Part shown: positions 14,736 to 22,916 of the stretch, piece after piece
Layout: each line of letters begins with the position of its first letter
Numbering within the stretch: position 1 is the first letter of the stretch
Virus record (IMG/VR): IMGVR_UViG_3300027976_000154
Coordinates: 1-28,705 of that record
DNA: 28,705 nucleotides
DNA from: a virus
Reading direction: 5' to 3' (one strand)
Translations under genes and position numbers: made by a program
Notes under the pieces: model-generated
Told to the model about the DNA's origin: nothing
The model's input: the letters and a program-made list of their open reading frames with translations, nothing else
Databases searched by the model: none

Positions 14736-17700
14736 ATGTATCAGAATCAATATATTACTAATTCTATGAAGATGAAATATGATGTATTGTATAATTTTAT
14801 CTCACCTGTCACTGGAAAGGTTAATGCCCCTAATGTAGCGCCGAGTGATGCTACATATATATTACAAACTCCAAATGCTTTTCTTCCTAATGCACAAGCA
14901 TTAAATTCATTAGAGAATGGGATTCTTTTTAAGGAAGATGGAGGAGTTTTAATTACTAAAGGCAAACTTGATAGAAGTAATTTACCATATTTGACACACA
15001 ATAAAATTTGGATAGGTGATCCTGCAAATATTGCGGTTGAGGCAAGTGGCATAAATGGTGATACAGGTGATACAGGTGATACAGGTGATATAGAGGATAC
15101 TCTAAATAATATCCTTGGATTTGCCGGTGTTAGTTTATTAACAGCTTTAGGAATATTAGCAGCTATAGAAATTTTTTCGAATGGAAGCACCTCTTCCAGC
15201 TCAGAAACTACTAATCAAATGACCCTAAATTTAAATATGAATATGGCTGGGAATAGAATAACAAATTTAGCCTTATCCCCTCTTGCAGATTTTGATGGAG
15301 TTAGTGCTAAATGGGTCTGGGATTTATTAGATAGTAAAGTTCTTATTAATTCAATGGGAATTAGCAGCCTTACAGCTGCTAATATTATTCCAAATCTTGA
15401 TATTTTAGGATCAATTCAAGAATTTAATTATAATCAAAATTTATCTACTTTTAGATTAAGTAATAACTTTATTTCAACTAATTATATCTCTAATCAAACA
15501 TTGTTTGAATTTAGAAATAATTTGTTGAGCGGTTTTAGGTGGATTCATAATACTAATATTACCGATACTTACGGATCTTTAACCTTACAAAGTTTTGTTA
15601 ATGCTTTTAATAGTGGTACTAATTTAGTAAATTTTACTACTAGTGGAATAGGTACATTTGTGCCTTTAAAATTTTATAATTCAATAGGCACAAATTATGT
15701 AGCTTTACAAGCTGGAAATGTAATTAGCAATGTTACATGGACATTACCAATTACTGATGGTAGCAGCGGACAAGCACTTATTACAAATGGATCAGGTATA
15801 TTATCATGGAGTAGTACGGGAGTGGGAAGTGTTACCCTTATTAACACTGGGATAGGTTTAACTGGCGGCCCAATTACTACAACAGGAACAATAAGCTTAG
15901 CTAATACAACAGTAACTCCTGGAAGTTATACATACAGTAGTTTTACTGTTGATGCTCAAGGAAGACTTACGGTTGCTTCAAGTGGAACAATGCCTTTATT
16001 ACCTGCTAATAATTTATCAGATTTAAATAGTGCATCAACAGCAAGAACAAATTTAGGATTAACTAATATTGCTACTCAAAATGTTACACAGCACTATGTT
16101 TTAGTAGGGGGTGCATCGAACAGTATTACATCTTTAGGACTTACGAATGGCCAATTATTAATTGGATCAACTAATAATGATCCACTAGCAGCAATACCTA
16201 CCAATGGTACAAATATAAGCTGGTCTACTGGACCTGGAAGTTTAACAGCAAATTTGACTGGTCAAGTTGCTTTAGCAAATGGTGGAACAAATGCTAATTT
16301 AACGGCATCCAACGGCGGAATATTTTACTCTACCGCAAGTACAGGGGCAATTTTAAGTGGTACATCAACTGCGAGTCAAATTTTGTTATCAGGTGCAAGT
16401 AGCGCTCCGACTTGGTCAACAACTACTCATCCTACAAATACAACAATTAATCAAATATTATATTCATCTGCTAATAATATAATTTCAGGATTAACTACAG
16501 CAAATAATGGGGTACTTATCACAAGTTTAGGAGGAGTGCCATCTATTGGAACAACTCTCCCAAGTGCTGTACAAGGAAACATAACATCTGTGGGAACAAT
16601 AACTAATGGCACATGGAATGGTAGTACAATCACTGTTCCCTATGGAGGGACAGGAATAGCCAGTGCAACAGCCTATGCAGTATTATGTAGTGGCATTACA
16701 TCTACAGGAGCATTTCAGTCAGTATCTGGGGTAGGCACTAGTGGCCAAGTCTTAACTTCTCAAGGAGCAAGTGCTTTACCGACTTGGGCTTCTCTGTCAA
16801 CATTTGGTGTTACATCGATTACAGGTACGGCTAATCAAGTATTAGCCAATAGCACAAGTGGATCACCACAAATAGGGGCTGTAACTTTAACGTTACCACA
16901 AAGTATAGCAACTACTTCAAATGTACAATTTGGTAGTATAGTAACAACTAATTTAACAACTAATGGAACTGTAGCATTTCCTAATAATCTGTGGATGTAT
17001 GGTCAGGCATCTACTAATCTCCGTAGTTGGTATATCGCTGGAAGTGATATGTATTGGGAGCTGGGAGGGAATGGTGCTTTTCATTGGCGTAATTCAAGTG
17101 ATGTAGATGTCGCTACTCTTGATTATCTAGGACAGGCCGTATTCAAAAAGTTAGGTTTGAATGGCGTAGGAACAGCAAGTACTTTAGAAATCGTTAGTGG
17201 TAATGCTCAAATAGGTTTTGTTACTGGAACTAGTGCGCCAACTAATGGCTTAATTGTTAGTGGAAATGTTGGAATTGGAACTATAACTCCAAATTCTACA
17301 TTAAACGTTTATAATGCAAGCTCTCAATCCAACGGTACAGCCATGAGCACTACCTTTCGTGCCGAAGGACCGACCCTTCTCTCAAGTATTGGGAATGAAT
17401 CTTCAATCGCAAGTTTTATTTCGCGATCTGCTGTCAGTACCTCATCTGCTGTCAGTAACTCAATCGCATTAGGCATTAGCAGTTATCAATTTACAGCTGG
17501 AAGTACTTGGACTAGTTCATGCTTTATTGTGGGGATGGATGTAGATAATTCAAAGCGTGCAGGTTCATGGATGGCATTTTATCAAACTGGGATTGGATTT
17601 AATATAATTGATACAAATGTTGCGTATAGATTTTATGTTTCTGATTCAAGTAATATCTATGGCATGTTAATAAATGGTACAATAGCGCCAGCTGGCAATG

Positions 17701-18527
17701 CCGTGGGCTTTACCTGTCAAAATTACTTATCTCCTACCGTTAAAGCATCTGTTTTTGGTCTTAGTTCTCAATGTACTTATAATTCTCCAAGCGCTGGGAT
17801 GCATGGTGCTTATGGGCTTTATATTAACACTTCTATTACAGGCTCAGGAACAATTGATAATATTTTTGGAATTTATGTAGGAGATGGAATTGTTTCTGGG
17901 CCTACTGTTACTCTTGGTTATGGAATATTTGTTGCTCCCGTTGGCTATTCGGATACTTGTTATGGTCTTTATGTTAGCGAAGTAGGAACCGTTACCAATA
18001 AATATTGCGCTTATTTTGGTGGGAAAGTGGGGATAAAATCAACTCCAAACTACACTCTTATATTAGGAGCTGATGACGCTGGTAAAACGAGTACAGCAGT
18101 ATGGTTTATAACTTCAGATAAAAGAATTAAGAAAAATATTAAATCAATTGAAAAAGCTATTCCTTTAATAAAGGAAATAAGACCTATTAGTTTTCAGTAT
18201 ACTCAGGAATATTGCAAAGATATTGAAGCAGACGAAGAAACTATTAACTATGGTTTTGTTGCAGATGAGATCCAAAATAAAATTCCTAATTGCGTTAATG
18301 ATTCTGAATTGCATTGCTATGGAATGAAATATAATGGTGTAGATGAAAAAGGGAGATATAAACCAGAGCCCCCTAGATTAGTTGAAAATCTAAAGACTTT
18401 TAATATGCATAATGTTATAATTTTTACTATAAAAGCTGTTCAAGAGCTAATAGAACAAAATGAGTTCTTACAAGCTAGAATCGATATACTGGAATCCAAA
18501 TTATTCGCAGGAGCAAGAAATGTCTAA
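14736..18527 (+). CDS. Long tail fibre/spike with self-cleaving S74 chaperone
   Basis: The product is 1263 residues. Order: a fibre start (VAPSDATYILQTPNAFLPN, about 35-53); a short collagen-like (Gly-Asp-Thr)x3 run (108-118); a hydrophobic stretch able to span a membrane (about 125-147); N-M-A-G-N-R-I-T-N-L-A shaft (about 170); a long beta shaft with VTLINTGIGLTGGPITTTG, TVDAQGRLTVASSG and TVPYGGTGIASATAY units; and a C-terminal intramolecular chaperone (Peptidase_S74). The last starts at TSDKRIKKNI (Ser about 1127, predicted autocleavage site), continues through IRPISFQY, NYGFVADEI and VIIFTIKAVQELIEQN, and ends in a coiled coil. Family knowledge: S74 domains assemble trimeric fibres then cut themselves off. 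The stop overlaps the next ATG by 8 nt. Confidence 0.85.
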   Translation: MYQNQYITNSMKMKYDVLYNFISPVTGKVNAPNVAPSDATYILQTPNAFLPNAQALNSLENGILFKEDGGVLITKGKLDRSNLPYLTHNKIWIGDPANIAVEASGINGDTGDTGDTGDIEDTLNNILGFAGVSLLTALGILAAIEIFSNGSTSSSSETTNQMTLNLNMNMAGNRITNLALSPLADFDGVSAKWVWDLLDSKVLINSMGISSLTAANIIPNLDILGSIQEFNYNQNLSTFRLSNNFISTNYISNQTLFEFRNNLLSGFRWIHNTNITDTYGSLTLQSFVNAFNSGTNLVNFTTSGIGTFVPLKFYNSIGTNYVALQAGNVISNVTWTLPITDGSSGQALITNGSGILSWSSTGVGSVTLINTGIGLTGGPITTTGTISLANTTVTPGSYTYSSFTVDAQGRLTVASSGTMPLLPANNLSDLNSASTARTNLGLTNIATQNVTQHYVLVGGASNSITSLGLTNGQLLIGSTNNDPLAAIPTNGTNISWSTGPGSLTANLTGQVALANGGTNANLTASNGGIFYSTASTGAILSGTSTASQILLSGASSAPTWSTTTHPTNTTINQILYSSANNIISGLTTANNGVLITSLGGVPSIGTTLPSAVQGNITSVGTITNGTWNGSTITVPYGGTGIASATAYAVLCSGITSTGAFQSVSGVGTSGQVLTSQGASALPTWASLSTFGVTSITGTANQVLANSTSGSPQIGAVTLTLPQSIATTSNVQFGSIVTTNLTTNGTVAFPNNLWMYGQASTNLRSWYIAGSDMYWELGGNGAFHWRNSSDVDVATLDYLGQAVFKKLGLNGVGTASTLEIVSGNAQIGFVTGTSAPTNGLIVSGNVGIGTITPNSTLNVYNASSQSNGTAMSTTFRAEGPTLLSSIGNESSIASFISRSAVSTSSAVSNSIALGISSYQFTAGSTWTSSCFIVGMDVDNSKRAGSWMAFYQTGIGFNIIDTNVAYRFYVSDSSNIYGMLINGTIAPAGNAVGFTCQNYLSPTVKASVFGLSSQCTYNSPSAGMHGAYGLYINTSITGSGTIDNIFGIYVGDGIVSGPTVTLGYGIFVAPVGYSDTCYGLYVSEVGTVTNKYCAYFGGKVGIKSTPNYTLILGADDAGKTSTAVWFITSDKRIKKNIKSIEKAIPLIKEIRPISFQYTQEYCKDIEADEETINYGFVADEIQNKIPNCVNDSELHCYGMKYNGVDEKGRYKPEPPRLVENLKTFNMHNVIIFTIKAVQELIEQNEFLQARIDILESKLFAGARNV
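16607..16780 (+). repeat. 174-bp exact direct repeat, copy 1
   Basis: Identical base for base to 18861-19034. It encodes the T-V-P-Y-G-G-T-G-I-A-S-A-T-A-Y fibre unit through to G-A-S-A-L-P. Mismatches begin immediately on both sides. Confidence 0.95.
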
Positions 18528-19281
18528 AAGTACTATAACAGTTGCGGGTATTAGTCCTGCTCTTAATATTTTAGGTGCAACACAACAATTAAATTTCAGT
18601 CAAAATTTATCTACCTTACAGATAAACAATAGTTATATTCCTACGAGTTTAGTATCAACTCAAACTAATTCAGAGTTTAGGAATAATTTGTTATCAGGGT
18701 TTCGGTGGAATCATTTAACTAGTAATACTGATACATATGGAACGTTAACGTTACAGAGTTTTGTTAATGCTTCCTCTACGGGAACTAATTTAATGACTTT
18801 TAATAGTAGTGGAGTAGGTATATTTGCTCCTCTTAATATGAATAGTCAAATCATTAGTAGTGGCACATGGAATGGTAGTACAATCACTGTTCCCTATGGA
18901 GGGACAGGAATAGCCAGTGCAACAGCCTATGCAGTATTATGTAGTGGCATTACATCTACAGGAGCATTTCAGTCAGTATCTGGGGTAGGCACTAGTGGCC
19001 AAGTCTTAACTTCTCAAGGAGCAAGTGCTTTACCAATCTGGAGTGCTCCTATAGTTGGAACGGCAACTTTAAACGGTACGACTGCTGTTACAATTACTTC
19101 TTCAGTAGTAACAACTAATTCCATAATTAATATAACTAGAAACACAGGCTCAAGCGCTCTTCCATCATCAGGAAACGTTGGAATTTTAAGTGTAGGTAAT
19201 ATTAGTGGTACAACGTTTCAAGTTGTTTCTACAAATGCATCAGATACTTATAGATTTACTTGGCAGATTATTAATCCTTAG
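18520..19281 (+). CDS. Short tail fibre, paralogue of the long fibre's shaft
   Basis: The best start is ATG 18520 (253 residues): GCAGGAGCAAG gives a ribosome site, and the ATG overlaps the S74 fibre stop (ATGTCTAA). An in-frame start farther upstream lies inside the previous gene. Residues about 10-90 (SPALNILGATQQLNFSQNLS, FRNNLLSGFRWNHLT, DTYGTLTLQSFVNAS) are paralogous to residues about 215-300 of the long fibre. Residues ~114-172 are encoded by the 174-bp exact repeat. The C-terminal ~75 residues (TATLNGTTAVTITSSVV ... FRFTWQIINP-like end) are a tip shared in outline with the 654-aa fibre. It lacks its own S74 domain. Directly after the stop lies the left arm of a 23-bp inverted repeat. 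Confidence 0.75.
   Translation: MSKSTITVAGISPALNILGATQQLNFSQNLSTLQINNSYIPTSLVSTQTNSEFRNNLLSGFRWNHLTSNTDTYGTLTLQSFVNASSTGTNLMTFNSSGVGIFAPLNMNSQIISSGTWNGSTITVPYGGTGIASATAYAVLCSGITSTGAFQSVSGVGTSGQVLTSQGASALPIWSAPIVGTATLNGTTAVTITSSVVTTNSIINITRNTGSSALPSSGNVGILSVGNISGTTFQVVSTNASDTYRFTWQIINP
18861..19034 (+). repeat. 174-bp exact direct repeat, copy 2
   Basis: Partner of 16607-16780 (offset 2254 bp), in the same reading phase relative to the encoded fibre unit. Confidence 0.95.
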
Positions 19282-19303
19282 TGAACTACCAAACGGCTAA
19301 AGA
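19281..19303 (+). repeat. 23-bp inverted repeat, left arm
   Basis: Starts GTGAACTACC and runs to AAAGA. It is the exact reverse complement of 20827-20849, 1.52 kb away, and begins right at the end of the fibre gene (the G of the TAG stop). Its first 10 bases also occur at 20779. Confidence 0.9.
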
Positions 19304-19325
19304 TATTTGGGTTTTACGGCGTGTT

Positions 19326-19784
19326 TTATAAATTTTCATATTCTTCAATTTGATTATTAGTACCTAACAAGTCAGTACTCATATTTGTATTAATAGGAGC
19401 AATTATAATAGCAGGGTCAATATTAATACCAGATACAGATGTTCTTGTTATATCGGTAATTGAGATAGTATCACTGTCCTCGGAATAAATTCGATCATTA
19501 CTTTGAGAAGGTTTACCACGTGACATAATCCATTCTTCACATTCAGTAGCTTTTTCATGTCTCCAATTATTACAATCTTTTATCTTAGTACTTGTCCAAT
19601 TACAACAATCACTTAATTTAGTAGAAATACACAAGCAACATTCTGAAATTTTATGATAAATAAAACATGCTGCTCCTATTTGGCAACAATTTGATGTACC
19701 TATGGGCACAATTGGTACAATTGGAACTGCACAAAAACAAGAACACAGGCAATTGCATATTAAATTAATAAAAAAAGAACACAT
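19326..19784 (-). CDS. Cys-rich protein with four 11-residue repeats
   Basis: The product is 152 residues on the strand opposite to its neighbours. Residues 1-29 are hydrophobic and Cys-rich (MCSFFINLICNCLCSCFCAV, then PIVPIVPIG), like a membrane anchor. Residues 42-85 are four tandem 11-mers: IYHKISECCLC, ISTKLSDCCNW, TSTKIKDCNNW, RHEKATECEEW, with consensus x-x-x-K-x-x-[ED]-C-x-x-[WC]. Lys is at 45, 56, 67, 78 and Cys at 49, 60, 71, 82. The rest is a polar, acidic Ser/Thr/Asn-rich tail. I recognise no family. Eleven-residue periodicity fits a helix whose faces stay in register, as in membrane-binding or hendecad helices. The gene lies inside a cassette bounded by a 23-bp inverted repeat; AAGG precedes its ATG. 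Confidence 0.6.
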   Translation of the reverse strand: MCSFFINLICNCLCSCFCAVPIVPIVPIGTSNCCQIGAACFIYHKISECCLCISTKLSDCCNWTSTKIKDCNNWRHEKATECEEWIMSRGKPSQSNDRIYSEDSDTISITDITRTSVSGINIDPAIIIAPINTNMSTDLLGTNNQIEEYENL

Positions 19785-19922
19785 AACTAACCTTGTATTT
19801 TACAATTATTATTTTAAAAATCTTATTCCATTATTTTTAGGAAAGCAAACACATAAAAAAATAAATTTTTTTCTATGATTTTAAAAAATGCTGTACAATG
19901 AGTTAGTTAAAAAAGGATAAGT

Positions 19923-20162
19923 ATGTCTAATCAAGATTTAATTAACTATCAGATTAGTTTAGAAGCAAATAATACTGCGCAAATTAATACGTTAGCTCAA
20001 GCAAATGTTCAGCTTGATAACAATATAGCTCAGTTAAATCAAACCATTAGCCAATTACAAGCGCAAATTAGTGATAATAATACAAAAAGCGCTACTTTAG
20101 CTGCTGGTAATGTGATGATAGAAGAAACAATTGTATTTATTCCACCAGATATTGGCAAATAA
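19923..20162 (+). CDS. 79-aa coiled-coil protein
   Basis: A small protein whose residues ~10-55 form a coiled coil (QINTLAQANVQLDNNIAQLN, QTISQLQAQISDNN) rich in Gln, Asn and Ala, with a short C-terminal part ending IVFIPPDIGK. Ribosome site AAAGGA lies before the ATG, and TACAAT at about 19894 could be the -10 of a promoter in the divergent 138-bp gap shared with the minus-strand Cys-rich gene. It resembles small trimeric whisker or fibre-accessory coiled coils, but this is a guess from composition. First + strand gene of the cassette. Confidence 0.55.
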   Translation: MSNQDLINYQISLEANNTAQINTLAQANVQLDNNIAQLNQTISQLQAQISDNNTKSATLAAGNVMIEETIVFIPPDIGK

Positions 20163-20199
20163 TATAATATAATATTTTAATTAAAAAAAGGTAAAAAAT

Positions 20200-20409
20200 A
20201 TGGCACTTCCAATAAATACTGAATCATTAAAAAGTCTTTCTAATATGATTATAGAATGCAAACACGCTGAACAATTAGGCATTCAGGTTTTTAATAACTT
20301 AAATAATACAACAGCTGAATATTCTGAAATATGTACTGCATTTAAAGATTCTTGTGAAAAAATTCACGATGAAGTAGAAAAAATAAAAAGAATGATCCCA
20401 GGTTTATAA
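20200..20409 (+). CDS. 69-aa hypothetical helical protein
   Basis: A small mostly helical protein: LKSLSNMIIECKHAEQLGIQ, NTTAEYSEICTAFKDSCE and KIHDEVEKIKRMIPGL. It has three Cys (residues about 18, 46 and 52). No family recognised. An A-rich ribosome site (AAAAAAGGT) precedes the ATG. It sits in the inverted-repeat-bounded cassette, 4 nt before the next gene, so the two are probably co-translated. Confidence 0.5.
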   Translation: MALPINTESLKSLSNMIIECKHAEQLGIQVFNNLNNTTAEYSEICTAFKDSCEKIHDEVEKIKRMIPGL

Positions 20410-20413
20410 TGTT

Positions 20414-20782
20414 ATGGGAGTATATGTTAGTTATTTAAGCATTCCTTTTGCAAATATTAGCAATATTCCCCAAACTGTTTTAACTGCAAATACACATACA
20501 TTATTTGTTAATGGTATTATGGTTTGTAATAAAGGACCTACTGTTATGCGATTTAATTTACAAAAAGTAAGAACTCAAATTTCTCCAATTACAATTAATT
20601 ATATTAATGAACTTGAAATACCAGCATATGGAGTTATTGATGTAATAGCAGCACTTGGATTGCAAATTTTTCTTCAATATAGTTTGATACCAGCTATAAG
20701 CGATTCTCTTCAATGTTTCTCTAATGGTTCTACACAGAAATTTGATTGTGAGATTTCTTATACGCAGCTTAATGAGACGTGA
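20414..20782 (+). CDS. 122-aa beta-rich hypothetical protein
   Basis: The product is beta-rich, with strands VYVSYLSIPF, TLFVNGIMVCNKG, TVMRFNLQKVRTQ, ITINYINELEIPAYGVIDVI, LQIFLQYSL and KFDCEISYTQLNET. The arrangement resembles a small beta-sandwich that could sit on a virion, but I cannot name a family. It starts 4 nt after the previous stop and has no strong ribosome site of its own. Its TGA stop lies within a second copy of the GTGAACTACCA motif (20779-20789), exactly as the short-fibre stop lies beside the first copy. Confidence 0.5.
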   Translation: MGVYVSYLSIPFANISNIPQTVLTANTHTLFVNGIMVCNKGPTVMRFNLQKVRTQISPITINYINELEIPAYGVIDVIAALGLQIFLQYSLIPAISDSLQCFSNGSTQKFDCEISYTQLNET

Positions 20783-20849
20783 ACTACCAGCATTTGGCTT
20801 CTTTGTTAGAACGGGTAGCAAAATGGTCTTTAGCCGTTTGGTAGTTCAC
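20779..20849 (+). terminator. Stem-loop closing the cassette, including the right arm of the 23-bp inverted repeat
   Basis: GTGAACTACCA (20779-20789) pairs with TGGTAGTTCAC (20839-20849), 11 bp. The span 20827-20849 is also the right arm of the 23-bp inverted repeat whose left arm is at 19281-19303. After the stem comes AAAAATAAAG and then the leader element. Position after the last cassette gene suggests termination, though the U-tract is absent on the + strand. Confidence 0.5.
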
Positions 20850-20855
20850 AAAAAT

Positions 20856-20915
20856 AAAGTTTCTGCGTAACTCAAAAACGTATTCTGGTTTTCTTTCTTA
20901 TCCATAAAAAGAATC
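20856..20915 (+). repeat. Two-hairpin leader element before fibre 20952
   Basis: Same architecture as 9688-9875. Hairpin 1 is AGTT/AACT with the conserved TCTGCG loop; hairpin 2 is TTCTT (20895-20899), loop ATCCATAAA, AAGAA (20909-20913). It ends 37 nt before the ATG at 20952. The right side AAGAATC (20909-20915) could instead pair with GAGTCTT (20942-20948; one mismatch) just before the start codon. Confidence 0.7.
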
Positions 20916-20951
20916 TTTTATTAAAATTATTTATTAATTAAGAGTCTTTTT

Positions 20952-22916
20952 ATGCCTAAAGCACCTATTACTAGTTTTTCAAGTATTTCTATACAGTCAG
21001 ATTATGTAGTTAATAATAACTATGGATTATACTTACCTCAAGTAACTACTATACAAAGAAATCGCGTTCCAACTAATGTACTGAGAAATGGTGCAATTAT
21101 TTACAATGTAACTACAAATAGTTTACAAAGTTACATTAATGGAGCATGGGTTGATATATACGGGGGAGTACCGCCAGCTAATTATATTGTTGGTCCAAAT
21201 GTATCAGTTGTAAATAATATAGCAGTTTTTAATAATACTACAGGTAATCTTGCCACCGATAGTGGCGTAACGATAGGTCGAGTTCCTGTTCTAGGATTAT
21301 TTGCATTACATAGAGATTTTCCTAATACTAATGTTAATGAAATTAGTCAATTAGGGCATCTTAAATTTAGCGGTAGCGGTGGGATAGGAACTATTTATGT
21401 AGATAGTTTATCACCAGTACATTTTGTAGAAAACAATTATAGTGGCTCAAATTATCAAATTAGTTCTGTATTTAGTGGAGACCTTCCTTACGCTTCAACT
21501 ACGGTATCAGCATTAGTAGAACTTCAAACTACTACTGGAGCGTTATTATTATCGAGATTAACAACGGCCCAAAGAGATACATTAACAGCTCCTGCTAGTG
21601 GTATGGTGCTTTATAATAGTAGTATAAATGCCTTTCAAGGATATGCGAATGGAGCTTGGGCACTTTTAAGTGGTGGTGGAACTGTAACATCTATAATAGC
21701 TGGGACGGGATTAACTGGTGGAACCATTACTACTTCAGGTACGATTGGTTTAGCCAATACAGCAATTACAGCTGGTAATTATACGGCAGCTAATATTACA
21801 GTAGACGCACAAGGACGACTTACTGCCGCTTCAAGTGGTGGAAGTGGTTATGTAAATGGTCCTGGAAGCGCTGTATCTAATAATGTAGTAACATTTGATG
21901 GAATTACAGGTAAATTAATTAAAGATAGTGGGTTAGGTATAGCAAATGTGTATTATGCAGGCAATCCTACTTATTTAATAGATACAAATGGATCTACAAA
22001 TAACTTTTTTGCTGGTACAGGGACTGGTACAAGTACAACAATTGATGGTACTGACAATACTGGTGTAGGAATTAGGGCTCTCTATACTAATCTAGTTGGA
22101 GTTAAGAATACTGCCATAGGAAGAAATGCATTATATGGTAATACTTCGGGTACATTAAATACAGCGGTAGGATTTGAGGCAATATATAATAATACACTTA
22201 ATGGGGTTTGTAATACAGCAATAGGAGTTTGGGCATTATATAATGGGAGTAACAATAGTACAGCTATTGGGTGTTATTCTTTGTATCAAGATAACACTGG
22301 AAGTTATAATACAGCTATTGGACATTATAGCGGTCATAATTACTCGTACTTAAATTGTACTTTTCTTGGCGCATATGCTGATGCTTCTCTTTTTGGACTG
22401 AGTAATGCATGTGCTATTGGTTATCAGGCAACTGTTGGAATATCTAATTCTATAGTTTTAGGTAATGGTTGCAATGTTGGAATAGGTAAGAATTCACCCG
22501 CTTATGCATTACAAATAGGAAGAGATAATTCTATTATACCTTTATTATATATGGCCTCTACAAGTGTTCCATCTGCACCAGGAACGGCTAGCGATGGTAT
22601 TTACTCTGTTAGCTCAGGCAAGCCTACATTTACTAGTGGTACTACTGAATACCAAGGAACTATTGTAACTGTTAAAAATAATATTACAGCTGGAATTAGT
22701 AGTACTAGTGGGGGAACAGCAAATTCTAATAATGTAGTAATTTCTACAGCTGCCGTACAAAGCAATTCATTAATTTTTATACAACATATAGATAATATTG
22801 CTGCTGTTTATGGAGCTGCATTTACTGTAGGTAATATTATTGCAGGAACATCATTTGAAGTATGGTTTAATTTAAATCCAAGTGTTTCATTCTCTTGGCT
22901 AATAATTAATCCTTAG
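20952..22916 (+). CDS. Tail fibre with YadA-like beta-roll repeats
   Basis: The product is 654 residues. N-terminal region: MPKAPITSFSSIS, then two copies of the fibre unit N-G-A-[IW]-x-Y-N ... G-A-W (LRNGAIIYNVTTNSLQSY near 50; SGMVLYNSSINAFQGYANG near 220). Next comes the shaft unit GTGLTGGTITTSGTIGLA with TVDAQGRLTAASSG (about 250-300). Residues about 375-510 are tandem beta-roll repeats like those in YadA-type trimeric adhesin heads: NTAIGRNALYGNTSG, NTAVGFEAIYNNT, NTAIGVWALYN, STAIGCYSLYQD, YNTAIGHYSG. The C-terminal ~80 residues are a tip ending SWLIINP, similar in plan to the end of the short fibre at 18520. No S74 domain. A structured leader precedes it and a hairpin terminator follows its stop directly. 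Confidence 0.75.
   Translation: MPKAPITSFSSISIQSDYVVNNNYGLYLPQVTTIQRNRVPTNVLRNGAIIYNVTTNSLQSYINGAWVDIYGGVPPANYIVGPNVSVVNNIAVFNNTTGNLATDSGVTIGRVPVLGLFALHRDFPNTNVNEISQLGHLKFSGSGGIGTIYVDSLSPVHFVENNYSGSNYQISSVFSGDLPYASTTVSALVELQTTTGALLLSRLTTAQRDTLTAPASGMVLYNSSINAFQGYANGAWALLSGGGTVTSIIAGTGLTGGTITTSGTIGLANTAITAGNYTAANITVDAQGRLTAASSGGSGYVNGPGSAVSNNVVTFDGITGKLIKDSGLGIANVYYAGNPTYLIDTNGSTNNFFAGTGTGTSTTIDGTDNTGVGIRALYTNLVGVKNTAIGRNALYGNTSGTLNTAVGFEAIYNNTLNGVCNTAIGVWALYNGSNNSTAIGCYSLYQDNTGSYNTAIGHYSGHNYSYLNCTFLGAYADASLFGLSNACAIGYQATVGISNSIVLGNGCNVGIGKNSPAYALQIGRDNSIIPLLYMASTSVPSAPGTASDGIYSVSSGKPTFTSGTTEYQGTIVTVKNNITAGISSTSGGTANSNNVVISTAAVQSNSLIFIQHIDNIAAVYGAAFTVGNIIAGTSFEVWFNLNPSVSFSWLIINP

Noticed and set aside
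15057-15090. CRISPR-like or VNTR array
   Set aside because: It is a 9-bp coding repeat giving Gly-Asp-Thr in frame, with no spacers.
14747-15190. 147-aa minus-strand ORF opposite the long fibre gene
   Set aside because: It lies wholly opposite a well-supported fibre reading frame, and its composition mirrors the complement of that gene.
17698-17880. 60-aa Leu-rich + strand ORF inside the fibre gene
   Set aside because: It is an out-of-frame reading of the fibre coding sequence, with no ribosome site.
20558-20821. 87-aa minus-strand ORF over the 122-aa gene
   Set aside because: It overlaps the + strand beta-rich gene and the closing stem-loop, has no ribosome site, and shows no motif.
22080-22480. 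Bacterial trimeric autotransporter adhesin
   Set aside because: The beta-roll repeats are YadA-like, but there is no signal peptide or membrane anchor and the rest of the protein is phage fibre.
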